Numbered from the stretch's first letter, positions 22,988 through 35,415 are shown. The stretch: DNA of 64,000 bases from Hyaloscypha bicolor E (GCF_002865645.1 NW_020194667.1:2379762-2443761), one strand, 5' to 3'. Notes: generated from the sequence alone by a model not told the origin. A program made the numbers and translations.

Positions 22988-24765
22988 TTATTCGGTCATG
23001 TACAGCTTCGCCATCATCTCCCATGTATCGAAAACGCTTCTCTTCGACGTTGTGTTCGTCCCCTGCTCAATGAACTGGAGGTTGCCTACATTGCACCAGT
23101 TGTTGACGTTCTGTATTGTGTTAGCAAAACCCCTCTCAAAATCCAGCTATGGACGACGACTTACCAGGCAACTCAGATACTTGCACCAACTACACGATTT
23201 CCGATAAACATAGAAATTATTCAACAACAGAATGAAGACGATGAACACGAAAACCAGGCTGCCAGCTCTGACGAGCCACCAAGCCCACCATGCGCCTCTT
23301 CTGCCCTTAAAGAACCCAACTGGACTCTTGACGAAGCCTACTGCCCCTCCACCACGTTCATCCGGGGCGACTTTGTATGGTGTGGTGCCTTCAAAAGGAG
23401 GCTCGTATTCATTTCCTTGATTTATACGTTTTCGAAGGGCGTTAGGAGAGTGCAAGATGCAGATCCCGAGGACGAGACCCATAAAGAAACCTCCGATATG
23501 GGAGAAATTGTCCAGCCCGGGGAGGAGTCCGAGGACGAAGGAGATGACGACGTCGAGCATGATGAAGGCGAAGTCTTTCCATGGGCTCTTTCTATCGTTC
23601 CAGGTGTAAAGGAGGTCGAGGAGAGTGAGGGCTAGGATGCCGAACAAAGCACCCGAAGCACCGGTTGAGGAAATTCCTGTCGCGGCGAAGTTGCCTCCTA
23701 GCACGAAGCCAAAGATTCCGCTTGAGAAGTAGACGAGGAAGAAACGCAGTATGCCAATCTGCATTTCGATTTCCCTGCCTAAGGTGACTTGCAGCAGCAT
23801 GTTGAACCCAATGTGTATGATTCCCGCGTGCAGGAAGATGGGAATGATGAAGCGGTACCACTGATCTGGAGCGGGATAGTCTGCGATGTTCGTAGATGTG
23901 ACGGTGGGAGGGAATACTGGGTCTTGAGAAGCAGTCATGCCGAAGCCGCAGAGATCGTGGAGCTGACAAAGAGCACTGTCGTTGGTGGTTCCGGGGCAGG
24001 GCCACTGGATTGCGCCGCCTTCAACGCGGTTTTGCAGTCCGTCGATGGAGTGCATGCACGGCACGTAGCGGGAACCCATGTTGATGAGGACGTAGGGGGA
24101 GGGTCCGATCATTGGGTTAAATTGGGGGTGGATTTCGATGGGGGAGCCGGTGAGTTGTGCTGGGGAGGGTCAGCATCGCCCCCAAGCATGATTAGGATAT
24201 ACATACAATTTTTCACAATCTCTACGATGAACACCACTACCTGGACAGTTGTGAGGATATACACAAGCCATGGAATACGCTTTCCCGGCTGCTTCAGCAG
24301 CCCCATCCCACTGAAGCGATTCTTGCGTCCTTGCTCCAGTTGTGACGGAGCAGGCGCATCGTAGACGTGGTCTGTAGAATTGTTGTCCTTGTTCGGCATA
24401 CCTGGGTGATCTCGTAATGGGATATCGTCTTGAAATGAAGGTGATTGATCCGGCCGTCCGCCGCCTCCTTGTCCATAGTATCTCGAATCCGCCCCTAGGC
24501 TGGTCTGACTGTCATATTGATGTCCTCCAGGTCTGCCCATCGGGTACACATGGTCGTCGAACGGGGCTTCGAACGGCGATGCTCGATCTTCTGGTCGTGG
24601 AGGATTCGTGTGGTAGGACGGTGCTATCGAGGGCGCTGACTGTTGGCTGTAGCTCTCGTAGTAAGGCAGCGAGGGCTGTTGCTGTTGCAGCGATTGTGGG
24701 ATTGATGGAGGGGGTAGTTGTGATGCAAGACGTGGTGGAGGTTTGTAGTAGTCGCTCGGTGCCAT
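22988..24765 (-). CDS. Rhomboid family intramembrane serine protease
   Basis: The product is 558 residues. Exons on minus are 24765-24207, 24159-23165 and 23110-22988, with introns of 47 and 54 bp. Residues 1-160 are a proline/glutamine-rich cytosolic tail, with a first membrane helix near 166-185. The rhomboid core follows: SPIEIHPQFNPMIGPSPYVL, HAGIIHIGFNMLLQ (His and Asn of the oxyanion region), the nucleophile in STGASGALFG (Ser355) and the general base in DNFSHIGGFFMG (His407). The catalytic dyad is intact. A Cys-rich C-terminal segment contains CSWCKYLSCL, and splicing adds NVNNWCNVGNLQF, as usual in fungal homologues. Rhomboids cleave membrane-anchored substrates inside the bilayer, usually in the Golgi or secretory pathway. 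The architecture is that of the long fungal rhomboids. Start ATG 24765; no earlier in-frame ATG is seen. Confidence 0.92.
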
Positions 24766-25540
24766 GATGGGCGATGGTGTTGACACTCAGATATCTCTGA
24801 ATGCGATGGTACTCGTGTGTCTTGGAGGCGAACAGGAGAAGAGAAGAAAGGAGGGAGCTCAAACGAGGGTCCAGAGTGCAATCAACAACTTGTACCAAAG
24901 CGCGCACGCATGGCAGATTAGAAGCTGCAAACGATCGGACGAGGCTCTGTGGTGCTGAGCAGCGGTTTCGTAATGCCTGCGGGCGGAGTGAGGAGGGAGG
25001 GAGTTGTGGTTGGGTCAAGATCAGACTTTCGCTGCACAGCCCCGGCCTGTTGCTAAAAACAGAGTTGTAGGTTTCAACTTCTCGCTTACAGCCACCCACG
25101 TCCAAGGAGTGGCGGACGTGAAGGATGATGTAAGAATGATTGTTTTATTCGAACGTACGAACAAACCTTGAACTGCTTGAGGAGATGATTCAGCACTGTT
25201 TATTTTGCCTTAAAACACGTTCTCGGATGCAGCCCTGAGCACAACGTGACCGCGCCCCTTTTGCTCAGGCGTCCCCACTGCAATTCCGAGTCTGACTGAT
25301 GTGGATCCTGACTCGCATGTTTTTGACAGTAAATTCAAACTCAATGGATTCACTGCGTAAGCCTTGGAGAAGGTATGGCGCTTCGGGATGGATCCTGGAG
25401 GATAGGGTAGATAAATATTATTAAAAGCAAGATTTTGACTTGTCAAAGCGAAGCTTTAGTTACGCGCGGTGGGCTGGTGTGGCAAAAAACTCACGTGACT
25501 ACGAAAAAGCACAATCACGTGATTGAGAATTAAAAACTTA
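24766..25540. other. Intergenic, no supported gene
   Basis: This is 5' flank of the rhomboid gene. ORFs here overlap its leader and show no motifs. Confidence 0.45.
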
Positions 25541-25885
25541 AAAGAAAACTAAAGGGGGGTTTGGGGGGTCTCCCCTCAAGATTAAAGACTCCTTTTAGTT
25601 TTTCCCACTTCCTCTTTTTCTTTAAGGGGTCTAGGGTAAAATACACTATTACATAACCCAGAGAAATATTTGACTACCTGCCGGAGGCTTAAGGGGGGAT
25701 TTGGGGGTCCCCCCCCCCAAAGATTAAAGACTTCTCTTGCCTTCTTTTACTTCCTCCTTTCCTTGGGGGGCTTTGGGGGCCTTACTCCAAGGATGAACAC
25801 TTTGCTCTTCGAACTAAGCCCTCTTTTAAAAGAATGCTTTCTCTTATATAGCTTTGTTTCGGGGGGACCTCTAAAATCACAATAG
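25541..25885. repeat. Two-copy G/C-homopolymer-rich direct repeat
   Basis: A block reading TTAAGGGGGG-ATTTGGGGG-TCCCC...AAGATTAAAGACT..CT..CTTCCTC occurs at about 25549 and again at about 25689, roughly 140 bp apart, with partial G-run echoes to 25870. It includes runs of six or more G and ten C. The origin is unknown. Confidence 0.6.
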
Positions 25886-26658
25886 TCTCTTAAAGTGGGA
25901 AAATCTGGCTTTTACTTTTTGCATCTGCACCTGCTTATGCGGCCCCTGGTTGTTCTGATAAACCAAATCAGCGCACTCGCAAACCACACGAGTCGGAAAA
26001 TTCCTCTAGCCATACACAAATTTCAAGTTTTCTTGGCGACTTGGAATTTCGGGCAATTCTGCCTTGGTCCTCATCTACGGAGTATTTACGGCATCTCTCT
26101 CGGGCCGCTTCCATGCAATTGGGCCGTGACGCCGCGTAGTCTGGTGTCGGCAGGTGTCTCACGCCCGAGAATCAGGGCAACTCCGCCTTGGGCGACACTT
26201 GCAACTCAACGCACTAATCTGCGTCAACGGAATGACGGTGTAAACCACCATTTGCCTCAGAAGTTGGGCAGCTTTGCCTTGGGCGTTGAATACCAGCGCC
26301 ACGGCGTCCGTATGTTGCGTCTTCCCAGCTACCTGCACTTATCAATCTATCAACTGCCTTCATTCTTGGTTTCAATTGGTGCGCTCATGGCGCATCTTAT
26401 TGAAGCTTACGAGTTATGTCTTCGAATCTTCCATCTGGGCAATTCGGGCAACAAAGGATGCATCTATCCATCCTATTCGGTGTGAATCGTACTCGGTGAG
26501 CACCCAACACACCCCGTCACGTCGTCCATGGCCATATAATACCATGATTCTTCCCCATTTCGATTTTCGTCCACAACGAAGTGCTGCCAAAATGTCGACT
26601 TGAAAAGGAGGCAAGGCCCACAGAGTGATGTAAGTTATCAATTGTCACCTCAGTCGCC
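25886..26658. other. Intergenic with a diverged repeat motif
   Basis: GGGCA-x-CT-xx-GCCTTGG occurs three times, near 26052, 26174 and 26266, and GGGCAATTCGGGCAA occurs near 26437. No convincing gene was found; the 5' end of the zinc-finger gene's promoter lies here. Confidence 0.4.
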
Positions 26659-28109
26659 ATGGCAAATTATGCTGACTTTCCCCGTGCTCAACAGCCTTAC
26701 CAAGACTGGAACACCTTACCTCAGAGTGGGCATTTCCTTCAAACCACTTCACCGAGGCAAATATTTCCTAACGCCAACAAAGACATCAGCTCTCTACCTC
26801 ACGGCTCTCCTCAAGCAACCTTTGACTCTATATGTGAGATAAACTCCAGACTCGAGAATTGTCACTTCTGATTAGTTCTTACCACTGATTTAATATAGTT
26901 TCAGGCGCTTTCCTTCCTGAGCTGCCCGCAGATCAACAGGTTGTCACATACGGTATGTGACAATATATTAAAACAATTTCTTGTTCTGCCGACAGCCCTC
27001 AATCCCAATTGAGATTGGCTATAGTGGGCCATCCCCATTTTACTTGGTGTCAATCTCGCTTCACTTGCATCTCGACTTGATCTCACCTCTCTTATCTGTT
27101 TACTAATTTCGCCAAAGACTCAAACTTGAACAACTATTTCTCGATCGACAATTCGATAGACCAAAGTGGTGAGGAAATCGGAACCCTTCACGTCACAGAG
27201 AATCGAGTCAAATCGACTAATCTATCCCCAGATGCGAACTACATGCCTCTTGATGAGGCAGAACTGCCCTCCTGCGTAGAAGATAGACAGAACTTCACTA
27301 TTGAGTACGTTTCTTGAACTTCGTTTGTCCTCAACGTCCGGGTCAATTTGAGACAGCTAGAGAGCTGTGATGCTGACGAATCCCTCACAGCCCCCAACTT
27401 TCTTCCAATCCCTATAACACTTTTGCTATGAGCGCCGCAAGCTCAATCCCCTCTGCTGTCACAGAGTCGTCTGTCCAAGATGGTGCCGAACCTCAAGTTA
27501 CGCGGCTGAGGTGCACATTTCCAGACTGTTCGCAAGATCACGATTTTCCCACCGAGTCCGCCTTACGGTACATCTGTTCTTTCCTCACCAACCTTCCCAC
27601 CTACAAGTACTTGACTCACAATGTTTAGCAAACACCAAGAAAAGCACAGCAAACCCTACATCTGTCAAGTCCCAAATTGCAAACACCCTCGCTTCGGGGA
27701 TAAAGGAGGTCTAGACCGACACAAGCGCGAAGTGCATGGCTCAAAAACCTATTGTTGCCCCAATGCCTCCTGCAAGCGTCACACCAAGGGCTTTCCGAGG
27801 AAGTACAATCTCTTTGAGCATCAGAAACGATGCCATCCTGCTGCATCGGCGTCGATGCAGAGGTCTCTCAATCGTACCCATTTTGATGTGGTAGTGCCTG
27901 AGGAATTGGGAAGGGGAGATGAGGAGCCTTCATCGCCAGAAATGACGATCACGGGAGATGTGGCTAGATTTGGGAGTGGTAAACTTCAAGAAAGACTGGA
28001 AAGGCTCTGTGCGCTGCGAGTGGAATTCGAGAGCAACATCATGGAACTTGACGGCGATATAGAAGCCTTGAAGAGGACTTTGGATATTTTTGGGGAGTTT
28101 TTACCCTGA
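26659..28109 (+). CDS. C2H2 zinc-finger protein, three fingers, C-terminal coiled coil
   Basis: I model five exons: 26659-26833, 26899-26952, 27118-27304, 27391-27567 and 27629-28109, giving 357 residues with all junction phases compatible. The N-terminal 170 residues are polar and probably disordered. Three C2H2 fingers follow: C180-C185-H200-H204, C210-C215-H229-H234 and C241-C246-H262-(C266)H267. The linker SKPYICQVPNC between the first two and RKYNLFEHQKRCH in the third are typical of fungal transcription-factor-like fingers. Residues 315-350 (LQERLERLCALRVEF..MELDGDIEALKRTL) form a predicted coiled coil, perhaps for dimerisation. The protein is probably nuclear and DNA binding; targets are unknown. 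The third intron (26953-27117, 165 bp) is long for this window and uses an AAG acceptor, so that junction is the least certain. A shorter model could start at 27428. Confidence 0.75.
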
Positions 28110-29530
28110 ACTGTCAAGGTATAAAATAAGTCCTTGCGCAACAGTTAAATGGCCTTTTGGTGTATGGTGTTCCATGATTTGAGTGACCTTCACTTGTGTT
28201 TGGTCTTGATTCGGCCTACGCCCGTGAAGTCCGTTGGCGAGAGGAGAATGAGGGATTTTGGAGGGTCTGGCACCATTTTCTCAAGGGATGCTGCAAATGA
28301 TGGCGTATAGATAAGGGAGTAAGAATACGTTCAATTATTTTGACCAAGACTCAATCTGCGAAGGCCTCAAACTCTTGAAATCTTGCGAATTGGAATGAGC
28401 GAAGGGCCACATTTCCCACCCAACAGATCTCTGCGCCGACCCCCTTCAAAATGGGTTCTCATTATTTTCCCAATATACTACGACTTGGAGATTCTCGAAA
28501 CACCCTGTTGCCCTGACCCAACATCAGCTCAGGCCTCAATCTCCACCAACATGTCCTCTCTCACAATGTGAGCCCTCACGAGTGTATTCGCCGGGAAGAT
28601 GCCTTCACAACCGAACCGCCAACCGTGGGCACGACTGACTTCACAATACTTCAAATCCATTCACTCCAAGCCGATTTGTGCCTGGTAGACATAACAGCTC
28701 CGCGTGGTATATTTCTGCTCGTATGGATACTTATCGGTCTCGATCAAGGATTTGGGTTAGGACTGTTTGTGTTTCGTCTTGTCGCTTTATGAGTGAAATG
28801 CAAACGATATTTACACAAGAGTAGGAGCATCTCCCGTCTCTAGTAAACACGGGATGAGAGTTTGAGAGGGCTGCTGACAAGGAGGCATAAACGTTGGGAT
28901 TTATACTACCGCTCCTCACATAGAATAGAGATGCAAAGTTGTCGTGCGAGTCTCCCACCAGCATCAGTTGGGCGATTATTTATGATTACAAGCAAGTGAT
29001 ACGAGTGTTGCCAATTACAGGGAGACGATGCCCCAATTCGCCATGATTGGCTTAATTCTGGTTAGTGACTCACACGATAGGGGCCCAATTCAAGAGCGGG
29101 ATTTGACTAAAAGTCAATGCAACTGTGAATTTCGCGGCTGCCTAACTCGTTCTGCATCAAAACTGAAGGACGCTCAACATCTCCGAACTGAAGGCTGTGT
29201 CAAGTGCGTATCCCTTTGTCCGGCGAGATATTGGCAGCGCAGCTTGATTCTCTCACTTGCCACGATCCCACTCTGAACCCGTCTCTCTGAACTGACCTCC
29301 CCTATCCATTTATCGTCGTCGTCATGTGATGTTATATGCTCCCAATGCAGCCCGCTAATAAATTATCCCCTCTGAATGCAGCGCAAAACCGTCCTTGATC
29401 GATGAACGCGCCAGGAGACGACTGGAAGCTGTTGCGTGAATCAGTTTGAATTCCTCTCCCAGGCCTAAAGCGGCCCACCATTGGATTGCTCAAGTAGTCC
29501 AGCCACCAGTCATGGGGCTCCATCCTCACC
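28110..29530. other. Intergenic, no supported gene
   Basis: Only short, motif-free ORFs. No repeats or RNA genes seen. Confidence 0.5.
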
Positions 29531-29779
29531 TCATGCAACAACAATCGTCCTCACCGACGCCCATAAACCATGAATTCCAAGTCTAGTCATATAGCACGCC
29601 GCGGGAATGAAATGATGTATTGATAACATGACGAGCGGGCGAAAGATGATCTGTTCGGTGGGCTGCATTGAGTAGAGAGGAAGCGTTACTGAATACTGGC
29701 AGCACATCAGCTGGAGTTTCTCGTTGGCGTGGGCGAAGAATGAAGTGTGTTGGGGGGCGGAGGACGTTCGGGAAGCCAT
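29531..29779 (-). CDS. Small paralogue of the SPT small-subunit-like protein
   Basis: This is an 82-residue ORF. Its central part, KLQLMCCQYSVTLPLY followed by E and a hydrophobic stretch, parallels KIELMYYQYEVTFSPY in the gene immediately upstream on the same strand. The shared pattern is K-(I/L)-x-LM-xx-QY-x-VT-xx-Y followed about six residues later by E. The hydrophobic helix is less regular (H and P residues inside), so the protein may be degenerating or specialised. The intergenic gap to its paralogue is about 150 bp. A tandem duplication is the simplest explanation. Expression is uncertain. Confidence 0.45.
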   Translation of the reverse strand: MASRTSSAPQHTSFFAHANEKLQLMCCQYSVTLPLYSMQPTEQIIFRPLVMLSIHHFIPAACYMTRLGIHGLWASVRTIVVA

Positions 29780-29926
29780 TGCGACAGCCTCTTCGTTCGA
29801 ATGGTCGTGAAGAGAGATCCAGTTCGGGGCGAAGTTGCGGGAAGAGGTTGGTAGTAGTGAAGTGTTGTTGCAAGAAAGGGACCGTCTTGGGATTCATCAC
29901 TCACCACCGATACACCCTCGCTGCCT

Positions 29927-30226
29927 TCATCTCATGCCAAATCGCCGTATTATTGACACTAAGATTATCGCTCGCACCCGCATAGAACCGGACACAAGTC
30001 CCACTGCAGCTCTCGCAACCAGCTTTGGAAGGTAGGTAGCCATGCCAACAAAGAGAAGCGTCAGGAGCACCACCACAATAGTGTTCAGCACGAACTTCTC
30101 CCCCCGCGTCAACACATACGGCGAGAAAGTAACCTCGTATTGGTAATACATGAGCTCAATCTTTCCTAACAGCGTGGAGAGGACGGACTGGTTCCGGCGC
30201 ATCGGAGGGCTGGCTGTGGAAGGCAT
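29927..30226 (-). CDS. Serine palmitoyltransferase small-subunit-like protein
   Basis: The product is 99 residues from one exon. ATG 30226 is preferred over a more distant in-frame ATG at 30376, since the upstream part is not family-like. The core LMYYQYEVTFSPYVLT-x-GEKFVLNT is followed by one membrane helix (IVVVLLTLLFVGMATYLP). This is the layout of the ssSPT/TSC3-like small subunit (PF11779), which sits in the ER membrane and stimulates serine palmitoyltransferase, the first enzyme of sphingolipid synthesis, and influences acyl-CoA choice. The basic C-terminus after the helix is not conserved as far as I can tell. A second, diverged copy lies just downstream. Confidence 0.65.
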   Translation of the reverse strand: MPSTASPPMRRNQSVLSTLLGKIELMYYQYEVTFSPYVLTRGEKFVLNTIVVVLLTLLFVGMATYLPKLVARAAVGLVSGSMRVRAIILVSIIRRFGMR

Positions 30227-31009
30227 CGTCGCACGACAAGAGAAAGACAGCAGGAAAATGACGCGAGGAAATCTCGAGGGAGAACAATAATAGGAATCGC
30301 ACTTGGGGCTACTGGCGTGGTCATATAAAAACAAGAGCATGTACTGAATCAATGCAATGCACAAGAGTGGAAACAAGAGGTGAGGTGTTTCGCCTTATAT
30401 CTCGGACTGTGATGTAATTCCCAGAATTTCCGGCCAGGAAGGACCCGAAGGGCACAAATGCAATCCCTCCCCACCACCGCAGGAAAGCCAAAGCTTGGGA
30501 CCGACTAAACCTTACTTGTGATCATGGTAACCACAGCAATTGGCTCCTTCACTTCCTCTGAATTGAGATAGTGTAAGTTTGGTGAGTGCCGAGATGCAAC
30601 GGTGTAGAGCCTCGCGCGGAAATTTTGACCTAGCTGGCGGAGCATCCCATGATTCAAGATCTCGAGGATTCCGGAGCTTCCTCCTCGATTTCTGCTGGCA
30701 AATAAGGGAGAGATGGCCTGCGTTGATGGTGCTGCGCTGGCAACATTAATTGAGTGCATTGAGGCTATCCCAAGGGGCCTGACCTCATGGTGAAGATGGG
30801 ACGAGAGAGGACGTTTGGGCTCAACTCGCATTTTGCCCAGCAAATTGTGCTTACTAAACTCCCGTGATGATTATCAACCCCTGCTCTCACGTCGCGAGCT
30901 CGACGCGACAAGCCACAGAAATGCCATTGCCCCATACCCATCACAAGTGCTCAACCCTCACCATTGTTGACACCTCCAACTTCCGCCTTGAAGCTACAAT
31001 TCCTTCACC
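30227..31009. promoter_or_regulatory. Intergenic upstream of POL3
   Basis: This divergent region separates the SPT-small-subunit-like gene from POL3. CG-rich words TCGCGA (30892-30897) and GACGCGAC (30902-30909) about 105 bp before the POL3 ATG resemble the ACGCG core bound by MBF-type G1/S regulators. That would suit a replication gene, but the match is weak. A 112-codon ORF at 30505-30843 is unconvincing. Confidence 0.35.
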
Positions 31010-34000
31010 ATGGCGACACGACTCCCGCAAAAGCGGATTCTAGGAGAATCAACCAACACCCGCCGAAACATCCCCTCTTCTCCCAACTCGACAAAGAAAC
31101 GCAAGCTCGAGGCGTTATCTTCGCCTGCAGCGCGCTTCAAGAGCTCGCAAAATGGACCCAGGGGCAAGGTGGGTTCGAGCCAGCCCTCGTACTTCGAGTC
31201 TGAGGTGCTGGAGAAGATGACGCAGGATATGGCGGGCTTGAGGAAGAACAATTCCGAGAGGGATCAGGAGTGGGCGCGCCCCAGCTTGGCGGACTTCAAT
31301 GCCGAGGCGGACAGTCTTATCTTTCAGCAGATTGAATGTGAAGAGGGTACGCTGCATGATGGAAAAGCTACGGTCAAGTTGTTTGGTGTTACGGAGGTGA
31401 GTAGCCAGCCCCAGAAAACAGGCTTGTACTTATTGTAGTAGACGGGCCACTCTGTCATGCTGCATGTCACCGACTTCCTTCACTACCTCTACGTTGCAGC
31501 TCCGGATTCGTTTACGCCGCAAGATTGCGAGAAATACAAAACTTTCCTCGAGTCGCAGATTGCTCAACACCAGCCGGCGATCCACTCTGTTCAGATGGTT
31601 ATGCGAGAGAACTTGTATGGCTTCTCGGGCAATATACAAAATCCATATCTCAAGATCACAGTCACCGACCCGAAGTTTATCAACAAGGTGCGAAGTACTA
31701 TCGAACATGGGAATGCCAATTGGAAGGGAATGTGGAAAGGTACTGGTGATGGTGGAATCTTGACATTTGATAGCATTCAATACGTTCTGCGGTTCATGAT
31801 TGACTGCAAGGTAAATTTTCCCTGGAGGTTATCGGGGTATTTCTAATAACTGCATAGATATCTGGCATGTCTTGGGTCGAAGTTCCTGCGAAATCATACA
31901 AGCTCATCTCCGAACATCAACGGCACTCCAATTGTCAAATCGAGGCGGAGGTCACATACCGAGATCTGATAGCACACAAGCCAGAGGGAGAGTGGGCAAA
32001 GATGGCACCTCTGCGAATTCTGTCCTTCGATATTGAGTGCGCGGGACGAAAAGGAGTGTTCCCAGAAGCCAATCAAGATCCGGTCATCCAAATCGCCAAC
32101 GTAGTCACTCGATACGGAGAAAAGAAGCCATTCGTCCGGAACGTGTTCTGTCTTGATACCACGAGCTTGATCGTCAATACGAAGATCTTCGAATTTAAGC
32201 GGGAAGAGGAGATGTTGATGAAGTGGCGGGACTTCTTGGAGGAGGTAGATCCAGATCTTATCATTGGCTACAACATCTGCAATTTCGATTTTCCGTACCT
32301 CCTCGACCGCGCGAAGCATTTAAAGGTCAATGGATTCGATGCTTGGACTCGATTAAAGAATGTGAGATCTGCCTCGAAGGACACGAATTTCTCTAGCAAG
32401 CAGATGGGAAATCGAGATACGAAAGCGACGAATACTAATGGTCGATTGCAACTCGATTTGTTACAACTGGTTCAACGAGATCACCAACTCCGAAGTTACA
32501 CACTCAATTCTGTGTGTGCTCAATTCTTGGGCGAGCAGAAGGAAGATGTACATCATACCATGATCACAGAATTATTCAACGGAACCCCTGAGTCGCGACG
32601 ACGGTTGGCAGTCTACTGTTTGAAAGATGCTTATTTACCTCAACGGTTGATGGACAAGCTCTCGTGTCTTGAAAATTACACGGAAATGGCAAGAGTCACC
32701 GGCGTACCTTTCAATTACCTCCTCGCTCGTGGTCAACAAGTCAAATTTGTCAGCCAACTGTTCCGGAAAGCTTTGGAGCAGAAATTGGTTATCCCCAACA
32801 TGCGAACCGACGCTACCGACGAACAGTACGAAGGTGCCACAGTCATTGAACCTACCAGAGGATATTACGATGTTCCAGTCGCTACCCTCGATTTCGCATC
32901 TCTGTATCCCAGTATTATCCAAGCGCACAACCTGTGCTACACAACACTTCTGAACAAAACAGCTGTCGAGAAACTGAACTTGGTCAAGGATGAGGACTTC
33001 ATCGTCACCCCTAACGGTGATATGTTCGCCACAATCAAGCGGAGGAAAGGTCTCTTGGCTCAAATCCTGGAAGAATTGCTCACCGCCAGAAAGCAAGCAA
33101 AGCGAGAACTCGCAGTCGAGACCGATCCATTCAAGAAAGCCGTGTTGAACGGCCGACAACTTGCTTTGAAGATCAGCGCCAACTCTGTTTACGGTCTTAC
33201 TGGTGCAACTGTTGGAAAACTTCCCTGTCTTGCCATCGCCAGTAGTACAACAAGTTACGGTCGACAAATGATTGAGAAGACAAAGGAAGAGGTCGAGAAG
33301 AAGTACACCATTGCCAACGGGTACACCCATGATGCTCAAGTCATCTATGGTGATACCGATTCCGTCATGGTCAAATTTGGTGTTAAGGACTTGGCTACGG
33401 CCATGAAGTTGGGCGAAGAAGCAGCACAATTTGTGTCTTCGAAGTTCATCAAGCCCATCAAGCTTGAGTTCGAGAAAGTGTACTTCCCATATCTCTTGAT
33501 CAACAAGAAGCGGTACGCTGGTCTATACTGGACGAACCCAGATAAGTACGACAAGATGGACACAAAAGGTATCGAAACAGTCCGTCGAGACAATTGTCGA
33601 CTTGTCCAGAATGTCATTGAGACTGTCCTCCGCATGATCCTGATAGATCAAGACGTTCAAGGTGCTCAAGAGTGAGTTGATTATCCCATGAGTTGATTTT
33701 CATTGCTAACGATCCCTAGCTACGTAAAAGACACCATTTCCGACCTCCTTCAAAACAAAATCGACATGTCCAAGCTCGTCATCACCAAAGCCCTCGCAAA
33801 AGCAGACTACACCGCAAAACAAGCCCATGTCGAACTCGCTGAACGAATGAAGAAACGAGACGCCGGTTCCGCTCCGACACTCGGTGATCGTGTTGCGTAT
33901 GTGATCGTCAAGGGCTCGGCTGGCGCGAAGAATTTCGAACGGTCCGAAGATCCAATTTTCGTGCTGGAAAACAACATCCCGATTGACACGAAATACTACC

Positions 34001-34458
34001 TCGATAACCAGCTGGCAAAACCCCTTGGCAGAATTTTCGAACCCATTCTAGGAGAAACCAAGGCAAACAGTCTGCTGGCAGGAGATCATACCCGAGCAAT
34101 TTCAGTAGCAGCCCCCTCCATCGGCGGGCTCATGAAGTTCGCAAAGAAAACCTACACCTGCATGGGCTGCAAGAAACCTCTGACCTCCGCGTCTGAAGCC
34201 AACGGCGCCGTGTGCTCGAACTGCGCACCGCGAGTAGGCGAACTCTACCAAAAGACACTGAGCAAAGTGTCCGATTTGGAAGTCCGGTTTGGGAGGCTGT
34301 GGACACAGTGCCAGCGCTGTCAGGGAAGCATGCATTGTGAGGTTATCTGTAGTAGTAAGGACTGCCCCATCTTTTATATGCGGATGAAGGCCAAGAAGGA
34401 CGTGGAGGATGCGGGAAAAGAGTTGGGGCGGTTTGATAGAGATGCGTCTGTGTGGTGA
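31010..34458 (+). CDS. POL3: DNA polymerase delta catalytic subunit
   Basis: The product is 1102 residues, the normal size for the family. Exons are 31010-31396, 31442-31810, 31858-33671 and 33720-34458. It is the B-family replicative polymerase that synthesises mainly the lagging strand and proofreads. The N-terminus (KRKLE, basic) is likely a nuclear signal. The 3'-5' exonuclease is complete: Exo [13 protein letters not shown] (D310, E312), Exo [12 protein letters not shown] and Exo [12 protein letters not shown]. Polymerase motifs are [11 protein letters not shown] (D597), [14 protein letters not shown] and C YGDTDSVM (D751, D753), followed by KKRYAGLYW. The C-terminus has CysA (CMGCKK..CSNC, from C1004) and CysB ([15 protein letters not shown], from C1054), the iron-sulphur site that binds the B subunit. 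Intron 1 ends TAGTAG; only the distal acceptor avoids an in-frame stop. All catalytic residues are present. Confidence 0.98.
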
Positions 34459-35415
34459 AAGGAGAGGTGGGGAGTTTCGGGTGGGTAAACGGCGTTAGGG
34501 CTCGATTTGGGATCTCACGGTTTGCATGAGATGGGAGGGATAAATGATGTACGAACGAAGTATGTTTAGAAGACCTCGAATAATGTCCCCTATTGCATTT
34601 TCTTCTTCACCGGACAGGTGCGTAGATAACGGCATAAAGTAACAAGGGCCTGTGCTAGGTCTCTATTCACTATTCACTAAGGAACTGGGGATGAGATGGA
34701 TGCTCTACGAGATAACCGGCCACGAAAGATATGAACTCGTGGCGGCCGTCTCTGTGAGAAGGAGTCGTTAGCCGCCATGGTCTACAGCAATGGTAGATTT
34801 ACCTTCTCTTTCCACGGAGGAGTGGACACAAAAGGCTGGTCGACAAGGCAAGGAACACCTAAGCGTCAAGTGGAGCTTTCCTCCCCTTTGCTTTTGCTGG
34901 GTATATATATCGCCTACGAATATTTAGAACATGACTTGACTTTCACGCGTCTTAGGCCAAGCTGTGGGCGAAGAGCTGGCACTCTCGACTGATTGAGACC
35001 GAACAAATCGGCCTTGGGTCCATCTCAGAGCTTGCCCTCCGATGCCTTTGTCGCGACTTGCCACTGGTGCAAAGGAGGCTGTTCGAAGTGAAGCTCGTCT
35101 AAGAGTCTGCTTCCAGCTCCAACGACCACACGGGCAATGGCCGCAATGTTGTTGGTTATACTCTAACATTCGTCTTTTCTATTTGGTTGAATGCCCGGCC
35201 GAGGTTTGTTGACGAAGCCTTATCTACTCGGTGAGCTGCCCTCGTATAGCTGTCGAAGAAGGCCCTGAAGAACGTCACGCCCTGGGCGAATCAAATCTCG
35301 CATCACTCCTCCCACTCTAAAAGCGCAGGAAAAGCACAGCTTCATTTTAAAACTCTCATCACCCCCAACTTGCGGTCGCTTGAGCTGGGAGCATGAGTTC
35401 CATGTCCCAGAAAAA
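34459..35415. other. Intergenic, no supported gene
   Basis: Short motif-free ORFs only. This is the 3' flank of POL3 and the 5' flank of the next gene. Confidence 0.5.

Noticed and set aside
22739..23635. 298-codon plus-strand ORF
   Set aside because: Antisense to rhomboid exons whose catalytic motifs are intact.
30505..30843. 112-codon minus-strand ORF in the POL3 upstream region
   Set aside because: No motif and it sits in the promoter area of POL3.
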